A stretch of DNA of 37,486 nt from Synergistaceae bacterium. GTDB taxonomy: Bacteria > Synergistota > Synergistia > Synergistales > Aminobacteriaceae. Shown piece after piece: positions 16,823 through 26,229 of the stretch. A program made the position numbers and the translations under genes. The stretch's first letter is position 1, and each line of letters begins with the position of its first letter. The DNA lies in assembly GCA_017405525.1 (NCBI GenBank), contig JAFRAH010000031.1:1-37486 (forward strand), given 5' to 3'. The notes below the pieces were generated by a model. That model was not told where the DNA came from. It ran no database searches and saw only the letters and a list, made by a program, of their open reading frames with translations.

Positions 16823-18151
16823 TTAAGCTATCGAGTGAATGAGCAATGCCGCCGCAAGTCCTGAAAGTGCCATGACGATATTCTGGGCAACGCACAAGGT
16901 CTTCATCGTCGTCTTTATGTCGTAGCCCATGAACTCGCTGAACACCCACGTGAAGCTGTTGTTGACGTGGGAGCCCAGTGCCGCACCTGCACTAATCGAC
17001 AGGAACGCATCAAGCGGAGTCAGTAGCCCGGCATTGCACAGCGGAAGCACTAACCCAGCCGCAAGCATCCCTGCAACTGACGCACTGCCCTGCGCAAACT
17101 TCGAGAACCCTGTAATCAGGAACGGGATCAATATTACGGGTATCGGTGATTTCGCGAGGAGCTCAGCTATCGTGTTGCCGACACCTGTGGCCGAGACTAT
17201 CGCAGACAATGCACCGCCCGCCGCCGTAATGAACACTATTGTGCCGGATGTCTTCAGGGCATCGCTCATGGGAGTGTAGCGTGTCTCCTCTGGAAGATAC
17301 TTGCCCAGACATATCACACTTGCCGCAATTCCGAGAGCAAGGGCTATGTTCTTGTCGCCCAAGAAGGTCAGGAGGGTATGAAGTGCCGTGCCTTTGGGAA
17401 GGAACTGGTTGCTTATTGACGCTATCATTATGAGGACTATGGGAAGGAGTATCGGTATCATTGAGCGCGTGAACGAGGGCATAGCTTCCTCACCTACCAT
17501 CACTATATCTTGTTCAGCATCATCAAGGCGTGTGAAGAAACTCTCAGGCTTCCGCGAAAGGTACAGGTCGCAGAACAGCCACACCGCAACAGTAACGACA
17601 GCCGCCGCAAGAAGTCCCCAGGCTATTGACGTTCCTATTCCGAGTCCGAGAATGGCTATTATCGCGAGGGGGGCAGGTGTCGGGGCAACAAACGCATTCG
17701 TTGCGAGGAGTGAGCAGGCCGTTGCTGTTCCGAGTACGCAGGCATTCTTCCCGCTCTGCTTGCCGACGTTCTTGATGATGGGCGACAACAGGACAAGTGC
17801 AACATCACAGAATACCGGGATTGCCACAACGTAACCTGTCAGGCATAACGCCAGGGTAGCTTTCTTCTTGCCCGTGAAGCTGAGCATTGTCGCCACGATT
17901 CTCTGGCAGGCGTTCGACTTCTCAAGGTATATCCCCAGTATCGTCCCGAAGATTACGAGGAGGCCGAGGCTCTTGCAGGTTGCCGCAAATCCGTTCACTA
18001 TGGTGTTGATTGTCCCGGTAGTTCCCAAGTCGCAGCACAAGCCTATAACCAGCGAAGCAATAAGCATACACACGAAGGGCCCGAACTTAGTCTTAATCAT
18101 CAGGGCAAGCATGAACGCAAGCCCAAGAAGGAATATCACAAGGTTACTCAT
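16823..18151 (-). CDS. GntP-family organic acid/sugar acid permease
   Basis: This 442-residue integral membrane protein belongs to the GntP family, proton symporters for gluconate and related sugar acids or hydroxy acids. It is hydrophobic throughout, with roughly 12 predicted membrane segments, and shows family blocks such as GYVVAIPVFCDVALVLLSPI, NAFVAPTPAPLAI and the late GSHVNNSFTWVF segment. I chose ATG at 18151 rather than the longer frame opening at 18205, because the membrane protein begins there, AAGG lies about 10 nt upstream, and the extension reads back into the dehydratase gene. It starts 16 nt after that gene and ends at a strong terminator. Pairing with an IlvD/Edd-family enzyme suggests that the imported acid is the dehydratase substrate. 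Confidence 0.88.
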   Translation of the reverse strand: MSNLVIFLLGLAFMLALMIKTKFGPFVCMLIASLVIGLCCDLGTTGTINTIVNGFAATCKSLGLLVIFGTILGIYLEKSNACQRIVATMLSFTGKKKATLALCLTGYVVAIPVFCDVALVLLSPIIKNVGKQSGKNACVLGTATACSLLATNAFVAPTPAPLAIIAILGLGIGTSIAWGLLAAAVVTVAVWLFCDLYLSRKPESFFTRLDDAEQDIVMVGEEAMPSFTRSMIPILLPIVLIMIASISNQFLPKGTALHTLLTFLGDKNIALALGIAASVICLGKYLPEETRYTPMSDALKTSGTIVFITAAGGALSAIVSATGVGNTIAELLAKSPIPVILIPFLITGFSKFAQGSASVAGMLAAGLVLPLCNAGLLTPLDAFLSISAGAALGSHVNNSFTWVFSEFMGYDIKTTMKTLCVAQNIVMALSGLAAALLIHSIA

Positions 18152-18167
18152 ATCACTTCTGCCTTCT

Positions 18168-19838
18168 TTAGTTCCTGAATATCCACGTGCAGCCTTTATC
18201 CGCACTCTCTACCATGTTCCTGTAGGCCGCAAGTACTCCCTTTGCCGGGTGGTCGGGACGCTTTACCGTCTTCATTCGCTCAGCTATCTCCTCGTCAGTG
18301 AGCTCAGCGTGAATTGTCCTCGCGTCAATGTCTATCTCGATGATGTCCCCGTCTCTTACTGCCGCGATTGGCCCGCCTTCCCACGCTTCTGGCACTACAT
18401 GGCCGATGCAGGGCCCTCTTGTTGCGCCGGAAAACCTCCCGTCCGTAACCATTGCGCACGATGTATGCAGTCCCATTCCCACGAGCATTGCCGCAGGTAT
18501 CGAGAGCTCACGCATTCCGGGACCGCCTTTGGGGCCTTCGTAGCGTATGACCAAGACACTGCCGGGCTGAATCTTCCTGCCGGTCATGAAGTCTCTCAGG
18601 TCTTCCTCAGAGTCGAAGCACACTGCCGGGCCTCTGTGCCTGAACATCTCAGGGACAACGCCGGACTTCTTCACGATGCAGCCGCCGGGAGCAATATTCC
18701 CGTAGAGCACTGCATAGCATCCGTCAGGGTACAGGGGATCTTCAACCGTGTGAATGACTTCGGGGTTCACCTTCCTACTGTAGCTGTCGAGGAAGCTCCC
18801 CATTGTCCCGCCGGTCGCAAATTTAGCGTCGAGGTTGAGGAACTGCCTTATTGCCTTGAGGGTTGCCCCTACTCCTCCAGCCTTGTAGTAGTCGTAAAGG
18901 TTGTACTTTGAGGACGGCTTGAACTTCGCCACACATGGAACGTGCCTCTGTATCTCGTCAAAGTCCCCCATGTCGAGCTTTATCCCCATGACCTTCGCCA
19001 GTGCGCAGATGTGTATCTGTGCGTTAGTTGAGCCCCCAGTCGCCGCAACATGACGCAAGCCGTTGATGAGGCTGTCCCTCGTTACGATGTCCGAGAACCT
19101 GAGCCCCTCCTTCGTGAGCTCTACGATGCGCTCGCCGACATTCCTGGCCTGCCTGTATTTCGCCGCGGAACTGAAGAGCATTATCGTGCTGTCTATCGGT
19201 GTCATCCCTATGACCTCAGAGAACACCCCCATTGTGCAGGCTGTACCGTACATTGAGCAAGTCCCGCATGAGTGGCAGATATTCTCCTGATAGCCGGTGA
19301 AGGTCTCCTGTGAGATTTTCCCGGCATTCTTTGCGCCGATTGACTCTTTCAGGTCCGGGGTAACGTATGTAGTTCCGTCTTGGGACTCGTAGGGTATCAT
19401 TGTCCCGGGAGTGATGAAGATGCTGGGCTTGTTGAGTGCCGCCGCCGCAATGAGCATTCCGGGAACTATCTTGTCGCACGAACACATGAAGACCATTCCG
19501 TCAAACTCGTGCGCATTGGCCATTGCCTCGATGCTCCCTGCGATGAGCTCGCGTTCAGGAAGAACGTAGTGCATCCCGAAACCGTGAGCCATCCCGTCGC
19601 ATGGTGCAGGAACGTTGAACTCCCCCGGTATTCCTCCGGCAGCCCAGATGCCTTCCTTGACGTACTTGACCAGCTCGGCAAAATTCCTATGGCCGGGGTT
19701 GACCTCAGTCCATGAGTTAGCGATGCCTATTATGGGCTTGCGCAGATCCTTCGTCCTGTAGCCGCACGCGTTCATCAGTCCGACAAAGTAAGCCTCCTGC
19801 GGGTTGTCGGGGTTGTGGTTGCCTTTGAACTCGCTCAT
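18168..19838 (-). CDS. IlvD/Edd-family dehydratase, probably acting on a sugar acid
   Basis: This 556-residue Fe-S dehydratase belongs to the family of dihydroxy-acid dehydratase (IlvD), 6-phosphogluconate dehydratase (Edd) and pentonate/hexonate dehydratases, which remove water to give a 2-keto acid. Family blocks include [29 protein letters not shown] (C121), [17 protein letters not shown] (C194) and [17 protein letters not shown]. The position that is Cys in IlvD (PCN) or many sugar-acid dehydratases (PCH) is Gly49 in NPGHRN, so one of the three usual [2Fe-2S] cysteines is missing; some family members with [4Fe-4S] clusters also differ here. The downstream GntP permease, the divergent LysR gene and the absence of other ilv genes favour sugar-acid catabolism over isoleucine/valine synthesis. 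GAGAGGGG precedes the ATG. Confidence 0.82.
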   Translation of the reverse strand: MSEFKGNHNPDNPQEAYFVGLMNACGYRTKDLRKPIIGIANSWTEVNPGHRNFAELVKYVKEGIWAAGGIPGEFNVPAPCDGMAHGFGMHYVLPERELIAGSIEAMANAHEFDGMVFMCSCDKIVPGMLIAAAALNKPSIFITPGTMIPYESQDGTTYVTPDLKESIGAKNAGKISQETFTGYQENICHSCGTCSMYGTACTMGVFSEVIGMTPIDSTIMLFSSAAKYRQARNVGERIVELTKEGLRFSDIVTRDSLINGLRHVAATGGSTNAQIHICALAKVMGIKLDMGDFDEIQRHVPCVAKFKPSSKYNLYDYYKAGGVGATLKAIRQFLNLDAKFATGGTMGSFLDSYSRKVNPEVIHTVEDPLYPDGCYAVLYGNIAPGGCIVKKSGVVPEMFRHRGPAVCFDSEEDLRDFMTGRKIQPGSVLVIRYEGPKGGPGMRELSIPAAMLVGMGLHTSCAMVTDGRFSGATRGPCIGHVVPEAWEGGPIAAVRDGDIIEIDIDARTIHAELTDEEIAERMKTVKRPDHPAKGVLAAYRNMVESADKGCTWIFRN

Positions 19839-19887
19839 GATTTACTGCCCCTCTCGTTATTATGTTGTTGTTATTGGGAATGAATGA

Positions 19888-19893
19888 AGTATA
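19888..19893 (-). promoter_or_regulatory. Candidate -10 box of the dehydratase-permease unit
   Basis: Minus-strand TATACT lies about 50 nt upstream of the dehydratase ATG. The -35 region at 17 nt (TTCCTA) is poor, as expected for a promoter needing an activator such as the neighbouring LysR protein. Confidence 0.45.
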
Positions 19894-19901
19894 TTGCAGT
19901 C

Positions 19902-19958
19902 CCTCACAAATAGGAAACAGTGAAGTAAACGCTATAATACAAGCAAAAACTTGTGAGG
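19902..19958. promoter_or_regulatory. Inverted repeat in the divergent intergenic region, candidate LysR operator
   Basis: CCTCACAA (19902-19909) and TTGTGAGG (19951-19958) are perfect inverted copies whose starts lie 49 bp apart, flanking the TATAAT at 19933-19938. One arm abuts the dehydratase -10 region and the other lies in the lysR leader, where it also supplies the GAGG Shine-Dalgarno. This fits a shared, autoregulated operator. Confidence 0.5.
19933..19938 (+). promoter_or_regulatory. Candidate -10 box of the LysR-type gene
   Basis: TATAAT lies 31 nt upstream of the first ATG of the regulator, between the two arms of the inverted repeat. No convincing -35 hexamer is present at 16-18 nt. 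Confidence 0.5.
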
Positions 19959-19969
19959 CAGTCTAAATC

Positions 19970-20980
19970 ATGATGACGGGATTCAAGATGTTCATGCTTG
20001 CGGCGGAAGAGATGAACTTTTCGCGCGCGGCTGAACGTGCATTCGTTACGCAGCAGTGCCTTAGCGACCACATAAAGAAGCTCGAAGACAGCTACGGGGT
20101 CAAGTTCTTCCACAGGAAGCCGAAGCTCTCACTTACTCCTGAAGGTGAAGCAATGCTCAGGTATGTATCACGACTTCAGGTACTCGACGAGGGAATACAG
20201 AAGGAACTAAGCGACCTTAACGCCGGCATAAAGGGGACAGTGAGGGCAGGGCTTGGGATGACGCGGGGGGAGATACTCATTCCCATTGCCGCAGAGAAGT
20301 TCAGGGAGAAGGCTCCCAACGCTGACCTTCAGGTTACTCTTGCTGACACAAGAGACCTTGAGCCTTTGCTGCTTTCGGGGGAACTCGATATATTCCTAGG
20401 TGTATCGGCTGAGGAAAACATAATGTTCAAGCGCAGGAAAGTACAGACTGAGAACCTGTACCTGATTATCCCGGAGAATATGCTTAGAGAGTATTTTCCC
20501 GGCAATGAGAGCTACGGGTCATGCCTGAGGATCTTTGCGGGAGGTGTTGACCTCAAGGTGATTCATGATATTCCGTTCGTACTCGGCCATGAAGGCAGCA
20601 GGACAACGTTCGGCGTGAGGCAGTACTACCGTCGGAACGGACTGGAGCTCAACATGCCCGTGTGCATAAGCGACTTCAGGATACACCTCAAGCTCTGCAG
20701 GACGGGGAAATATGCCACAGTCGCGCCGTATATGCACCTGTACCAGCTCATGGAGTCCAGCAATGACGAGGGCGAGAAGCTCCTAGTGTTCCCGCTGCTG
20801 AACATCGAGAAGAAATACGACATCGAGATAATCACTCACAGGGATGCTCCCAAGCTGAAGGTTGTTGATGAGTTTTCGCGAGCCCTTGAGAATGCCTGCC
20901 GTGAATGCTGCCAGAATATAGATGACTTCCTTCAAGCCTCTCAATTATGCTACACACGAAATTTTTTCCCTGAACTATAA
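19970..20980 (+). CDS. LysR-family transcriptional regulator
   Basis: This 336-residue protein has an N-terminal winged helix-turn-helix (about residues 1-60, with MNFSRAAERAFVTQQCLSDH and a wing ending in LSLTPEGEAML) and a C-terminal effector-binding domain from about residue 90. It is somewhat longer than the usual 300 residues. It is transcribed divergently from the IlvD/Edd-family and GntP genes, the standard arrangement for a LysR protein that controls its neighbours and itself. Two consecutive ATG codons are available at 19970 and 19973. The next gene on the same strand, trpB, follows after 38 nt without a terminator, so some cotranscription is possible. The effector is unknown; the sugar acid handled by the neighbours is the natural guess. 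Confidence 0.9.
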   Translation: MMTGFKMFMLAAEEMNFSRAAERAFVTQQCLSDHIKKLEDSYGVKFFHRKPKLSLTPEGEAMLRYVSRLQVLDEGIQKELSDLNAGIKGTVRAGLGMTRGEILIPIAAEKFREKAPNADLQVTLADTRDLEPLLLSGELDIFLGVSAEENIMFKRRKVQTENLYLIIPENMLREYFPGNESYGSCLRIFAGGVDLKVIHDIPFVLGHEGSRTTFGVRQYYRRNGLELNMPVCISDFRIHLKLCRTGKYATVAPYMHLYQLMESSNDEGEKLLVFPLLNIEKKYDIEIITHRDAPKLKVVDEFSRALENACRECCQNIDDFLQASQLCYTRNFFPEL

Positions 20981-20981
20981 T
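20976..20981 (+). promoter_or_regulatory. Candidate -10 box of trpB
   Basis: TATAAT overlaps the lysR stop codon and lies 37 nt upstream of the trpB ATG, leaving a short leader with a strong GAGGAGG Shine-Dalgarno. The -35 match is weak. Confidence 0.35.
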
Positions 20982-21018
20982 TTGACCCGCAAGAAGTTCA
21001 CGAGGAGGAAATAAATTC

Positions 21019-22395
21019 ATGAGCAAAGCAAACGTTCCCTACAAAATATATCTTGATGAGAGCGAGATACCATCATCCTGGTACAACGTAAGGGCAGACA
21101 TGAAGACCAAGCCCGCACCACTCATTCATCCCGGCACGCTCAAGCCCCTGAAGTTCGAGGAGATGAGGCCGATATTCTGCGACGAGCTCATACGCCAGGA
21201 ACTTGACGACGATACCCCCTACATCCGCATACCCAACGAGATTCAGAACTTCTACAAGATGTACAGGCCTTCACCTCTTGTTCACGCGGTCTACCTTGAG
21301 GAGTTACTGGGGACACCGGCGCATATATTCTACAAGTTCGAGGGCAACAATACGTCAGGCTCCCACAAACTGAACTCGGCAATAGCTCAGGCATATTACG
21401 CGAAGACTCAGGGCCTCAAGGGCGTAACGACTGAGACAGGGGCAGGCCAATGGGGTACGGCTCTGGCTATGGCTTGTTCGTTCTTCAAGCTGGAGTGCAA
21501 GGTCTACATGGTGAAAGTGTCGTACGAGCAGAAACCCTTCAGGCGTGAGGTCATGAGGACATACGGAGCGAGCGTTACCCCATCCCCGTCAATGGACACG
21601 AACATAGGCCGCAAGATCAACGCAGAGCATCCCGGAACGACCGGCTCACTCGGCTGTGCAATCTCTGAGGCTGTCGAGGTGGCAACGTCAACGGAAGGTT
21701 ACCGCTATGTTCTTGGGAGCGTCCTCAATCAGGTCTTGCTTCACCAGTCAGTGATAGGTCTTGAGACTAAGGCGGCGTGCGAGAAGTACGGCATAAAACC
21801 CGACATCATCATCGGCTGTGCAGGAGGGGGCTCGAACTTGGGCGGGCTGATCTCCCCGTTCATGGGCGAAAAGCTCAGAGGCGAGGCTGACTACCAGATT
21901 ATAGCGGTTGAACCTGCAAGCTGCCCCAGCTTCACACGAGGCAAGTTCGCGTATGACTTCTGCGACACCGGCAAGGTCTGCCCGATGGCGAAGATGTACA
22001 CGCTCGGCCATGACTTCATACCCAGTGCGAACCATGCGGGAGGACTGCGCTATCACGGAATGAGCAGCATACTCTCACAGCTCTATCATGACGGCTTGAT
22101 GGAGGCTCGTGCGGTTGAACAGACCAGCGTTTTCGAGGCCGCCGAAATGTTCGCGAGGGTTGAGGGGATTTTGCCGGCTCCTGAGAGCTCACATGCTATT
22201 CGTGTGGCGATTGACGAGGCTCTGAAGTGCAAGGAGACCGGCGAGGAGAAAACCATCATAATGGGACTGACCGGGACGGGGTATTTCGACATGGTGGCCT
22301 ATGAGCAGTACAACAACGGGACAATGACGGACTATATTCCGACTGATGAGGACTTGGCGAAAGGATTTGCTACTATTCCGAATGTGAACCTGTAG
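21019..22395 (+). CDS. trpB: Tryptophan synthase beta chain, TrpB2 type
   Basis: TrpB condenses indole with serine (or an activated serine) in a PLP-dependent reaction to give tryptophan. The 458-residue product is of the longer TrpB2 class, with an N-terminal extension, RPSPLVHA in place of RPTPL, the PLP lysine K117 in TSGSHKLNSA, TETGAGQWG, the phosphate-binding GCAGGGSN and AGGLRYHG. No trpA or other trp gene is adjacent. TrpB2 enzymes are often encoded away from trpA and are thought to salvage indole or to use O-phosphoserine; that role is inferred from the family. GAGGAGG precedes the ATG by about 10 nt. The gene lies downstream of lysR. Confidence 0.93.
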   Translation: MSKANVPYKIYLDESEIPSSWYNVRADMKTKPAPLIHPGTLKPLKFEEMRPIFCDELIRQELDDDTPYIRIPNEIQNFYKMYRPSPLVHAVYLEELLGTPAHIFYKFEGNNTSGSHKLNSAIAQAYYAKTQGLKGVTTETGAGQWGTALAMACSFFKLECKVYMVKVSYEQKPFRREVMRTYGASVTPSPSMDTNIGRKINAEHPGTTGSLGCAISEAVEVATSTEGYRYVLGSVLNQVLLHQSVIGLETKAACEKYGIKPDIIIGCAGGGSNLGGLISPFMGEKLRGEADYQIIAVEPASCPSFTRGKFAYDFCDTGKVCPMAKMYTLGHDFIPSANHAGGLRYHGMSSILSQLYHDGLMEARAVEQTSVFEAAEMFARVEGILPAPESSHAIRVAIDEALKCKETGEEKTIIMGLTGTGYFDMVAYEQYNNGTMTDYIPTDEDLAKGFATIPNVNL

Positions 22396-22442
22396 CATAA
22401 TATCTCCAGAAACTGGGAAGGTCAGGGGTAAGTCTGGGCTGT

Positions 22443-22479
22443 GATAAAATACACTTCAGGTTTACCTCTGAATTTTATC
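22443..22479. repeat. Imperfect inverted repeat between trpB and the DUF262 gene
   Basis: GATAAAA ... TTCAG (22443-22459) pairs with CTGAA TTTTATC (22468-22479), with a 5-nt bulge on the left side. The final TTTTATCTT makes it a plausible weak plus-strand terminator for trpB. Confidence 0.35.
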
Positions 22480-22502
22480 TTGGGGAGCAGAGATTTGCTT
22501 TG

Positions 22503-24293
22503 ATGGATCAGATTTTCAGCACCACGAATTTTACAGTTAATCAGCTTGTAGAGAAAATAGAGACTGGTGATCTTGGTTTGCCGGAGTTGCAGCGGCCTTT
22601 CGTGTGGAAGGACACACAAATACGCGACCTCCTTGATTCAATGCTGTTAGGGTATCCTGTAGGCTACCTCATGTTGTGGGATTGCCCTATGCTTGAGAAA
22701 AAGAAATCGATCGGAATCAATGAGAAAAATTATTCTGCCCCAAGAGAAGTAATTATTGACGGCCAGCAGAGGTTGACATCGTTATACGCTGTGATGAAGA
22801 GCAAAAGGGTTGTTGATGCAAAATACAAAGAACGCGAAATTATAATCTCGTTCAATCCGTTGATTAACAAGTTTGAAGTTGGGAATGCGTCTTCAAGGCA
22901 AAGCTCTGAATGGATATACAATATTAGTGAGTTGTTCGCTAAAACAAGTTCCGCAAAGTTTATATTTCAATTTACCGATACGCTTGCAGAATCCCGGAAG
23001 AAGAACAGCAAAATTCTCACAGACAGCGAACGTGAAACTATTTCAGAGAATATAGAAGCGGTGTTCAACCTCAAGAAATATAGTTTCCCTGTCTTCAAAA
23101 TCAAGGCCAATGCAGATGAGGAAGCTGTATCGCAAATATTTGTGCGAATAAACTCGCAAGGGGTAAAGCTCACAGAGGATAGCTTTGTCTTGACGTTAAT
23201 GTCTGTTCACTGGGAGGAAGGACGCAGGGATATTGAAAAACTCTGTGCTGATTCTTTGGCTCCCTCCACTAGTGGCACTACTTCATACAACAGTATAGGC
23301 ATCAAGATAGAGCCTAAAGATGTCATACGCACGCTCATAGCTTATGCGTTCGGCAAGTCAAGAATAAGTTACGGATATAGGCTGCTGAGGGGGACTGACT
23401 TTGAACATAACGGTGTCATAAGCAGGGAACTCATGCAGAAAAATTTTACTGTCCTGCAAGAAAGGCTGCCTGAAGTAATGAACATAAATAATCTTCATGA
23501 ATTTTTCAGGGCAATGATGGATGCGGGCTACCTTGTCGATAGTATGATAGGTGTGAAAAGTATTATCTTCTACACTTACGCAATGTATTTAACAGCAAAG
23601 TATAAATTCAATGCATCCAACAATGAGAACAGGAAATTAACAGCATTGTGGTTTTTCCATGCCATACTTATGTCGTCATATTGGCGCAACGAATCAACAG
23701 CTGAAACCTTGTTTAATGCAATAAAGAGTTTCTCAACGTTTCAGGAGTATAAAGACTATATACTCTCAATAATAAGTCAGAAATTTACGAACTATTACTT
23801 CAATACGACTCTTACCGGGGCTGACTGTCTTGGGGCTTCGGGTTATGGCAATAATTCTTGGTATGCTTATGTTGCCTCGTTAAACATACTGGGTACAAAG
23901 GCTCTCTTCTCTCACAGCAAACTTCCTGCATCTGCTTTGTTCTTGCCCGGCTCTGACGGTACGCGCAAGGCACTGGAGAAGCATCATCTTTTCCCCAAAG
24001 CATACCTCAAGGCTCAAGGCCTCACTGACACGCAGATTAACCATATGGCAAATTACGCCTATATAGACTGGAACGATAACCTGAAGATTTTTGATGAGCC
24101 TCCTTCTGTGTACTACCCCTTAATATGTGAGGGAATGACAGAGGAAGAAATAGCGTTGATGGAAGATGAAAACGCATTGCCTCACGGTTGGGAAAATATG
24201 AATTATGACAAGTTCCTTATGCTCAGGCGTAAGTTAATGGCAGAAATCATAAGAAAGGCTTGCGAGGATCTGAAGGACAGGTTAAAAGTATAA
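22503..24293 (+). CDS. DUF262 / HNH-type protein, GmrSD-like putative modification-dependent nuclease
   Basis: The 596-residue product combines an N-terminal DUF262 (ParB-like/GmrS-like NTPase) domain with a C-terminal HNH-type nuclease region, the layout of single-chain GmrSD/BrxU-like type IV restriction enzymes that cut modified phage DNA. DUF262 signatures are LPELQRPFVW near residues 27-36, GYPVGYLMLWDCP and IIDGQQRLTSLY; RINSQGVKLTEDSF comes later. The C-terminal part has EKHHLFPKAYL (H494, H495) followed by an Asn-rich NHMANYAYIDWNDNLKIF. I took ATG at 22503; TTG at 22500, 12 nt from GGAG, is an alternative. G+C is low (18 of 60 at 22921-22980, against 32 of 60 at 21061-21120 in trpB), and the gene stands alone between housekeeping genes, which suggests acquisition. 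The target is unknown. Confidence 0.8.
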   Translation: MDQIFSTTNFTVNQLVEKIETGDLGLPELQRPFVWKDTQIRDLLDSMLLGYPVGYLMLWDCPMLEKKKSIGINEKNYSAPREVIIDGQQRLTSLYAVMKSKRVVDAKYKEREIIISFNPLINKFEVGNASSRQSSEWIYNISELFAKTSSAKFIFQFTDTLAESRKKNSKILTDSERETISENIEAVFNLKKYSFPVFKIKANADEEAVSQIFVRINSQGVKLTEDSFVLTLMSVHWEEGRRDIEKLCADSLAPSTSGTTSYNSIGIKIEPKDVIRTLIAYAFGKSRISYGYRLLRGTDFEHNGVISRELMQKNFTVLQERLPEVMNINNLHEFFRAMMDAGYLVDSMIGVKSIIFYTYAMYLTAKYKFNASNNENRKLTALWFFHAILMSSYWRNESTAETLFNAIKSFSTFQEYKDYILSIISQKFTNYYFNTTLTGADCLGASGYGNNSWYAYVASLNILGTKALFSHSKLPASALFLPGSDGTRKALEKHHLFPKAYLKAQGLTDTQINHMANYAYIDWNDNLKIFDEPPSVYYPLICEGMTEEEIALMEDENALPHGWENMNYDKFLMLRRKLMAEIIRKACEDLKDRLKV

Positions 24294-24297
24294 CATG

Positions 24298-24306
24298 TGC
24301 TAAAAT
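24298..24306 (+). promoter_or_regulatory. Candidate extended -10 promoter of typA
   Basis: TGCTAAAAT is a TGn-extended -10 box in the 52-nt gap between the DUF262 gene and typA, about 40 nt before the ATG. The -35 is weak. Confidence 0.35.
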
Positions 24307-24345
24307 TGCGTGAAAAATTCATTACAACAGGACTGAAAATTTTCC

Positions 24346-26229
24346 ATGCAATTACAGAACGCAAAAAACATCCGCAACCTCGCCATAGTTGCCCACATTG
24401 ACCACGGCAAAACCACACTCATTGACTCAATCTTCAGGGCTGCCCAGACATTCGCGGCACACACCCAAGTAGCCGAGCGCGTAATGGACTCCAACCCCCT
24501 CGAACGTGAACGTGGCATCACAATACGAAGCAAGCCCTGCACAGTCGAGTGGAAGGGTTACCACATAAACATCATAGACACTCCCGGACATGCTGACTTC
24601 TCCGGCGAGGTTGAACGAATCTTGTCGACAGTCGACAGCGTTATACTCATCGTCGACGCGAACGAAGGCCCAATGCCTCAGACCCGCTACGTCCTTCAGC
24701 ACGCCCTCTCAATCGGAATGCGTCCCCTCGTCTTCATCAACAAGGTAGACCGTGAAGGTGCTGACCCTACACGTGCCCTTAACCTCACGTTTGACTTGTT
24801 CTTTGAGCTCGGTGCAAGTGATGAGCAGGCTGACTTCCCCGTCCTCTATGGCTCAGGTCTCAACGGATGGGCAGTCAATGACCTCAGCAAGCCTCACGAG
24901 GGAATGGATGACTTGTTCCAGGCAATAATCGACCACGTTCCTGCTCCTGACGTTGACCCGGATAAGCCCTTCCTTATGCAGGTCAGTACTCTGGCATGGA
25001 ATGAGTACGTCGGGCGCATTGGCTGCGGGAAAATCCTTCAGGGTCATATCCGAAAGGGTGAACAGTTCGTGAGGGTCTCCACAAAATGGAACTCCAACGA
25101 CCACACAGGGAACGACTGGGAGATTACCGGCAAGGAAAACGCAAAGGCAGCTCAGCTCTGGGTAACTCGTGGGCTTGAACGCGTTGAAGTCGAGGAAGTC
25201 AGTGCGGGAGATATTGTGTGGATTACCGGGCCGAACGAAATCAACATAGGCGATACTTTCTGCGCTGAAGAGATCTCCGACAACCCACTAAAACCTCTCT
25301 CCATTGAGGAACCTACAGTGTCTATGTTCTTCCTCGTGAACTCCGGGCCATTCGCAGGGCGTGAAGGTCAGGCAGTAACGTTGAGACAGCTCAAGGCACG
25401 ATTGCAACGTGAAATGCACGTTAATGTGTCGCTCAGGATGGAGGACTTGGGACGGCCTGACGGTGTGAAGATTTCGGGGCGCGGTGAATTACAGCTCGGC
25501 ATTCTCATTGAGGAGATGAGGCGTGAGGGTATGGAGTTCTGCGTGTCGAAGCCTGAAGTCATAGTCGAGTACAAGGACGGCGTGAAGTGCGAGCCCTACG
25601 AGCTGGTTACTATTGACGTTCCCGAAGAGTACCAGGGTATAGTGTTCGAGAAGATGACGCGGCGGAAGGGCAAAGTCCTCAACATCGACAACCCTGACCG
25701 GGGACTCTTACGCATTGAGATAGAGATACCGACAAGGGGACTTATAGGCTACCGTGGCGAGTTCCTCACTGACACCAGAGGCTTGGGGATAATGTCTAAC
25801 TGTTTCAGCGGCTATAAGGAATGGGCAGGCGACCTCATCACGCGCAACCGTGGCTCACTCGTCAGCATGGACACGGGAGAAGCTACGGCCTACCAGCTGG
25901 AGAACCTGCAGAGCCGTGGAGTACTCTTCATTTCCCCGCTTGAGCAGGTCTACAACGGAATGATTATCGGCGAGTGCTCAAGGCCGGGCGATATTCCCTG
26001 CAACCCCACCAAGAAGAAGCAACAGACTAACCACCGTTCAGCCACAAAGGAGCTCACAACGAAACTTGACGTTCCCCGCAGAATGTCCCTCGAAAAGGCT
26101 ATGGAGTGGATTGAGACAGATGAGCTCGTTGAGGTTACCCCGCAGTCAGTGAGGCTAAGGAAGGCCATACTCGACGAGCTCGAACGCCGAAAAGCCCAGA
26201 GACGACAGCCGCAGGAACAGGGAGCATGA
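24346..26229 (+). CDS. typA: Ribosome-associated translational GTPase TypA/BipA
   Basis: TypA/BipA is an EF-G-like GTPase that helps ribosome assembly and stress or cold adaptation. The 627-residue product has G1 AHIDHGKTT (16-24), switch [11 protein letters not shown]4 NKVDREGA, then the domain II/III and V segments and the TypA-specific C-terminal domain with [16 protein letters not shown] and the late [30 protein letters not shown] block. The length is normal. The last codons overlap the start of the WG-repeat gene (ATGA). It probably has its own promoter in the gap after the DUF262 gene. Confidence 0.96.
   Translation: MQLQNAKNIRNLAIVAHIDHGKTTLIDSIFRAAQTFAAHTQVAERVMDSNPLERERGITIRSKPCTVEWKGYHINIIDTPGHADFSGEVERILSTVDSVILIVDANEGPMPQTRYVLQHALSIGMRPLVFINKVDREGADPTRALNLTFDLFFELGASDEQADFPVLYGSGLNGWAVNDLSKPHEGMDDLFQAIIDHVPAPDVDPDKPFLMQVSTLAWNEYVGRIGCGKILQGHIRKGEQFVRVSTKWNSNDHTGNDWEITGKENAKAAQLWVTRGLERVEVEEVSAGDIVWITGPNEINIGDTFCAEEISDNPLKPLSIEEPTVSMFFLVNSGPFAGREGQAVTLRQLKARLQREMHVNVSLRMEDLGRPDGVKISGRGELQLGILIEEMRREGMEFCVSKPEVIVEYKDGVKCEPYELVTIDVPEEYQGIVFEKMTRRKGKVLNIDNPDRGLLRIEIEIPTRGLIGYRGEFLTDTRGLGIMSNCFSGYKEWAGDLITRNRGSLVSMDTGEATAYQLENLQSRGVLFISPLEQVYNGMIIGECSRPGDIPCNPTKKKQQTNHRSATKELTTKLDVPRRMSLEKAMEWIETDELVEVTPQSVRLRKAILDELERRKAQRRQPQEQGA

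Noticed and set aside
17868-18911. Long plus-strand open frame (347 codons) antisense to gntP and the IlvD/Edd-family gene
   Set aside because: It lies opposite two well-supported genes, has no recognisable domain, and its composition is that of a shadow frame in GC-rich coding DNA.
22396-24345. A multi-gene defence island around the DUF262 gene
   Set aside because: Only one gene fits in the interval; flanking genes are housekeeping, and no methylase, integrase or transposase is seen.
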